Assembly (NCBI GenBank): GCA_946498265.1
Contig: CAMMNR010000071.1
Coordinates: forward strand, 1-8,696
Reading direction: 5' to 3'
Length of the DNA: 8,696 bases
Source of the DNA: an uncultured Clostridium sp.
GTDB taxonomy: Bacteria > Bacillota > Clostridia > TANB77 > CAG-508
Shown: positions 6,955 through 8,696 of the stretch, one piece after another
How positions within the stretch are numbered: position 1 is the first letter of the stretch
How the letters are laid out: each line of letters starts with the position of its first letter
Made by a program: the position numbers and the translations under genes
The notes under the pieces: model-generated
Told to the model about the DNA's origin: nothing
Seen by the model: the letters and a program-made list of their open reading frames with translations, nothing else
Database searches by the model: none

Positions 6955-7626
6955 ATGCTAATAACTTTTATTAGGTCAATAATTTTATATATAATAGTTT
7001 TAATTGTTATGCGATTAATGGGAAAAAGAGAAATTGGGCAATTACAACCATTTGAATTAGCAATTTCGATAATGATAGCAGATTTAGCGACAATTCCAAT
7101 GACAGAAATAGGAATTCCAATATTTAATGGAATAATTCCAATCTTAGGACTTTTATTTATGCATTTAATAATATCAATATCAAATTTAAAAAGTACAAAA
7201 ATAAGAGAAATAATTTGTGGCAAACCTAGAATATTAATATATAGAGGAAAAATAGATGAAAAAGCATTAAAAAAAGAAAGATTTACAATTAATGAATTAC
7301 AAGAAAAATTAAGAGGAAATGGTGTAGTAAATTTAGGAGACGTAGAATATGCAATTTTAGAAACAAGCGGAGATGTCACTGTTATTCAAAAACCGGATAA
7401 AAGAACTACTATTCCAGCAGACTTTAATATAATGCCAGAGTATGAAGGAATTCCATATGATTTAATTATAGATGGAAAAATAATGGAAAAAAATTTGAAA
7501 GCAATAGGAAAAAATTATGTATGGTTAGATAAACAAGTGAAAAAATTTGGTATAAAACCAGAGGAAGCACTAATTGTTACATTAGATGGAAAAGGTCAAA
7601 TGTTCTGCCAGAAAAAAGAGGAGTAA
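6955..7626 (+). CDS. DUF421 family membrane protein (YetF-like)
   Basis: The 223-residue protein fits the DUF421/YetF family. It has three hydrophobic segments near 3-22, 35-50 and 58-76 and the signature loop MGKREIGQLQPFELAISIMIADLATIPM (22-49). A soluble domain from about 85 to 223 includes GKPRILIYRGKIDEKALKK and, further on, GDVEYAILETSGDVTVIQK. In this family the soluble part forms a small alpha/beta domain; the molecular function is not established, though Bacillus relatives have been linked to the spore or cell envelope. AGAGG (6943-6947) lies 7 bases before the ATG. The gene is followed 7 bases after its stop by a DUF4363 gene, and the two are likely co-transcribed and work together at the membrane. 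Confidence 0.9.
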   Translation: MLITFIRSIILYIIVLIVMRLMGKREIGQLQPFELAISIMIADLATIPMTEIGIPIFNGIIPILGLLFMHLIISISNLKSTKIREIICGKPRILIYRGKIDEKALKKERFTINELQEKLRGNGVVNLGDVEYAILETSGDVTVIQKPDKRTTIPADFNIMPEYEGIPYDLIIDGKIMEKNLKAIGKNYVWLDKQVKKFGIKPEEALIVTLDGKGQMFCQKKEE

Positions 7627-7633
7627 AAATAAA

Positions 7634-8017
7634 ATGTGGAAAGAAATTATAATTTGTGTAGTTATTCTTTTAATGATATTTATGGGAAATTATATAACTC
7701 AAAAATATACAACAGAATCAGTAACAAATCTAAATACTCAATTAAAAGAATTAGAGGAGAAAGTTAAAACAGGTGAAAATAATTCTATTATAAATCAAAT
7801 GAATGAATTAAAAAGTAATTGGAATGAAAGATATAAAAATTTATCATATTTTATCGAACATGATGAATTAGAAAAAGTAGAAACAAAATTAACAGCAATA
7901 AATGGATATATTGAGGCAGATAATTTAGAAGAAGTAAGAAGTAATATTCAAGAAACAGAATTTATTTTAAAACATATAGAGAAAAAATATGCAGTAATTA
8001 TAGAAAATGTATTTTAG
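7634..8017 (+). CDS. DUF4363 family membrane-anchored helical protein
   Basis: The 127-residue protein has one N-terminal hydrophobic segment (about 4-18, IIICVVILLMIFMG), followed by a long, charged, helical region (about 25-127). The heptad-like stretch LNTQLKELEEKVK recurs in style through LEKVETKLTAINGYIEADNLEEV. Size, topology and position after a DUF421 gene match the DUF4363 family, a partner of YetF-like proteins in Clostridia; its function is unknown. The start at 7634 was chosen over an in-frame ATG at 7586. GAGGAG (7618-7623) sits 10 bases before it, the protein then opens with its membrane anchor, and the earlier start would overlap the DUF421 gene by 41 bases. The helical part probably lies outside the membrane. 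A weak hairpin (8036-8053) follows the gene. Confidence 0.82.
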   Translation: MWKEIIICVVILLMIFMGNYITQKYTTESVTNLNTQLKELEEKVKTGENNSIINQMNELKSNWNERYKNLSYFIEHDELEKVETKLTAINGYIEADNLEEVRSNIQETEFILKHIEKKYAVIIENVF

Positions 8018-8089
8018 AGTGAAGCGACTACAATAGGAAAGAATAACTTTTCCATTTTAAAACATGAAATTTTTATAAATTCATTATAA

Positions 8090-8162
8090 AAATTATTAAG
8101 GTATATAACAGGTTGTTCTCAAAATGATTTTAAGACTAACCCATTATATACCTTAATAATTT
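8090..8162. repeat. 73-base hairpin between convergent genes, possible bidirectional terminator
   Basis: Positions 8090-8108 and 8144-8162 are perfect 19-base reverse complements. After two mismatches the pairing resumes with GGTT (8111-8114) to AACC (8138-8141). Interrupted pairs continue to the centre (AAAA 8121-8124 with TTTT 8128-8131), leaving a 3-base tip. It lies between the 3' ends of the DUF4363 gene and the Lon-like gene. A run of five Ts follows the stem when read on the minus strand, but not on the plus strand, so it could end the protease transcript. The stem is AT-rich and longer than usual terminators, so a small palindromic element is the alternative. Confidence 0.75.
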
Positions 8163-8229
8163 CTAAAAAATTTCAGTTATATACATAATTTATAAAATGT
8201 GTATAATATTTTGTAATTAAATATAAATC

Positions 8230-8696
8230 TTATTTAAATTTTTCACTTAATTCAGCATACTTTTTAAGTTTTTCATAAACTAAGTAATTTATAGTACCAG
8301 CAGGAAACTTACCATCTTTATCTTTCTTACCAGCTGGAACACCAGTTAAAACCTCGATCCCTTCTTCAATTGTAGAAACAGAATAAATATGGAATTGTTT
8401 ATTTTTTACTGCGTCTACAACCTCATCAGATAGTTGTAAATTATCAACATTTTGGATAGGAATCATTACACCATGAGAACCATCCAAACCTCTCATTTTA
8501 CAAATTTGGAAAAATCCTTCAATTTTTTCATTAACTCCACCAATAGGTTGTATTTGACCTTTTTGATTAACAGAACCAGTAACAGCAATAGATTGATTAA
8601 TAGGTATTCCAGAAAGACTAGAAAGTAGTCCATACAATTCCGTACTAGAAGCACTATCACCATCTACACCATTATATAATTGTTCAAAACAAATAC
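8230..8696 (-). CDS. Lon-type protease, C-terminal part (5' end outside the window)
   Basis: The frame is open to the right edge, giving 154 visible residues of the proteolytic domain of a Lon-family (S16) peptidase. The catalytic serine lies in VDGDSASSTELYGLLSSL, with its codon at complement 8653-8655. The catalytic lysine is in GGVNEKIEGFF (codon at complement 8524-8526), 43 residues later. That equals the spacing of Ser679 and Lys722 in Escherichia coli Lon. The FEQLYNGVDGDSASSTELY and VTGSVNQKGQIQPIGG wording is that of the Lon-related group that includes E. coli YcbZ rather than classical LonA. It probably degrades proteins in an ATP-linked way, but the ATPase part is not visible. A TTG at 8635-8637 lies inside the active-site region and is not the start. 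The C-terminus (KKYAELSEKFK) is complete. Confidence 0.93.
   Translation of the reverse strand, partial: ICFEQLYNGVDGDSASSTELYGLLSSLSGIPINQSIAVTGSVNQKGQIQPIGGVNEKIEGFFQICKMRGLDGSHGVMIPIQNVDNLQLSDEVVDAVKNKQFHIYSVSTIEEGIEVLTGVPAGKKDKDGKFPAGTINYLVYEKLKKYAELSEKFK

Noticed and set aside
6948..7379. Antisense open frame of 143 codons opposite the DUF421 gene
   Set aside because: The plus-strand protein has strong family motifs; the antisense product is a low-complexity Ile/Asn/Ser sequence without a start signal.
7586..7633. Longer N-terminus for the DUF4363 protein from an earlier ATG
   Set aside because: It would overlap the DUF421 gene, add a lysine-rich stretch ahead of the membrane anchor and ignore the GAGGAG site placed for the ATG at 7634.
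8635..8637. TTG as the start of a short Lon-like protein
   Set aside because: Conserved protease sequence, including the catalytic serine, continues in frame upstream to the window edge.

Overview
The window comes from a low-GC, endospore-forming Firmicute, most likely a member of the Clostridia. The base composition is strongly AT-rich, the ribosome binding sites are of the AGGAGG type, and a complete spore-coat ATPase gene (spoIVA) is present. Species cannot be told from the sequence alone.

Layout. On the left, spoIVA (complement 90-1568) lies directly against a GGGGACGG-type repeat at the window edge. It is divergent from a plus-strand pair: a UDPGP-family UDP-sugar/UDP-N-acetylhexosamine pyrophosphorylase (1801-3045) and a stand-alone left-handed beta-helix acyltransferase that resembles the C-terminal half of GlmU (3242-3907). 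Between these two genes is a nearly perfect 168-bp inverted repeat (3053-3220) built from the same GGGGACGG core. A hairpin after the second gene closes the unit.

The middle (about 3950-6310) looks like accessory or decaying DNA. A good promoter leads into a start-less reading frame that overlaps, by ATGA, an ABC exporter gene cut off just after its Walker A motif. A 289-residue protein that I do not recognise follows. A strong bidirectional terminator (6314-6361) ends this block.

On the right are a small four-helix membrane protein with a visible internal duplication (complement 6362-6736), then a divergent DUF421 (YetF-like) and DUF4363 gene pair (6955-8017), a long hairpin at 8090-8162, and the C-terminal part of a Lon-type protease (complement 8230 to beyond the right edge).

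How the genes fit together. The pyrophosphorylase and the beta-helix protein together offer the two chemical steps normally fused in GlmU (acetylation of glucosamine-1-phosphate and uridylylation), so they may form a split route to a UDP-amino sugar. SpoIVA acts in spore coat assembly. DUF421 and DUF4363 proteins are often found in spore formers, but a sporulation role for this pair is only inferred. The most unusual items are the split GlmU-like cassette with its intervening palindromic element, the degraded ABC locus and the unknown 289-residue protein. I found no CRISPR array, tRNA, rRNA, or intact transposase gene.
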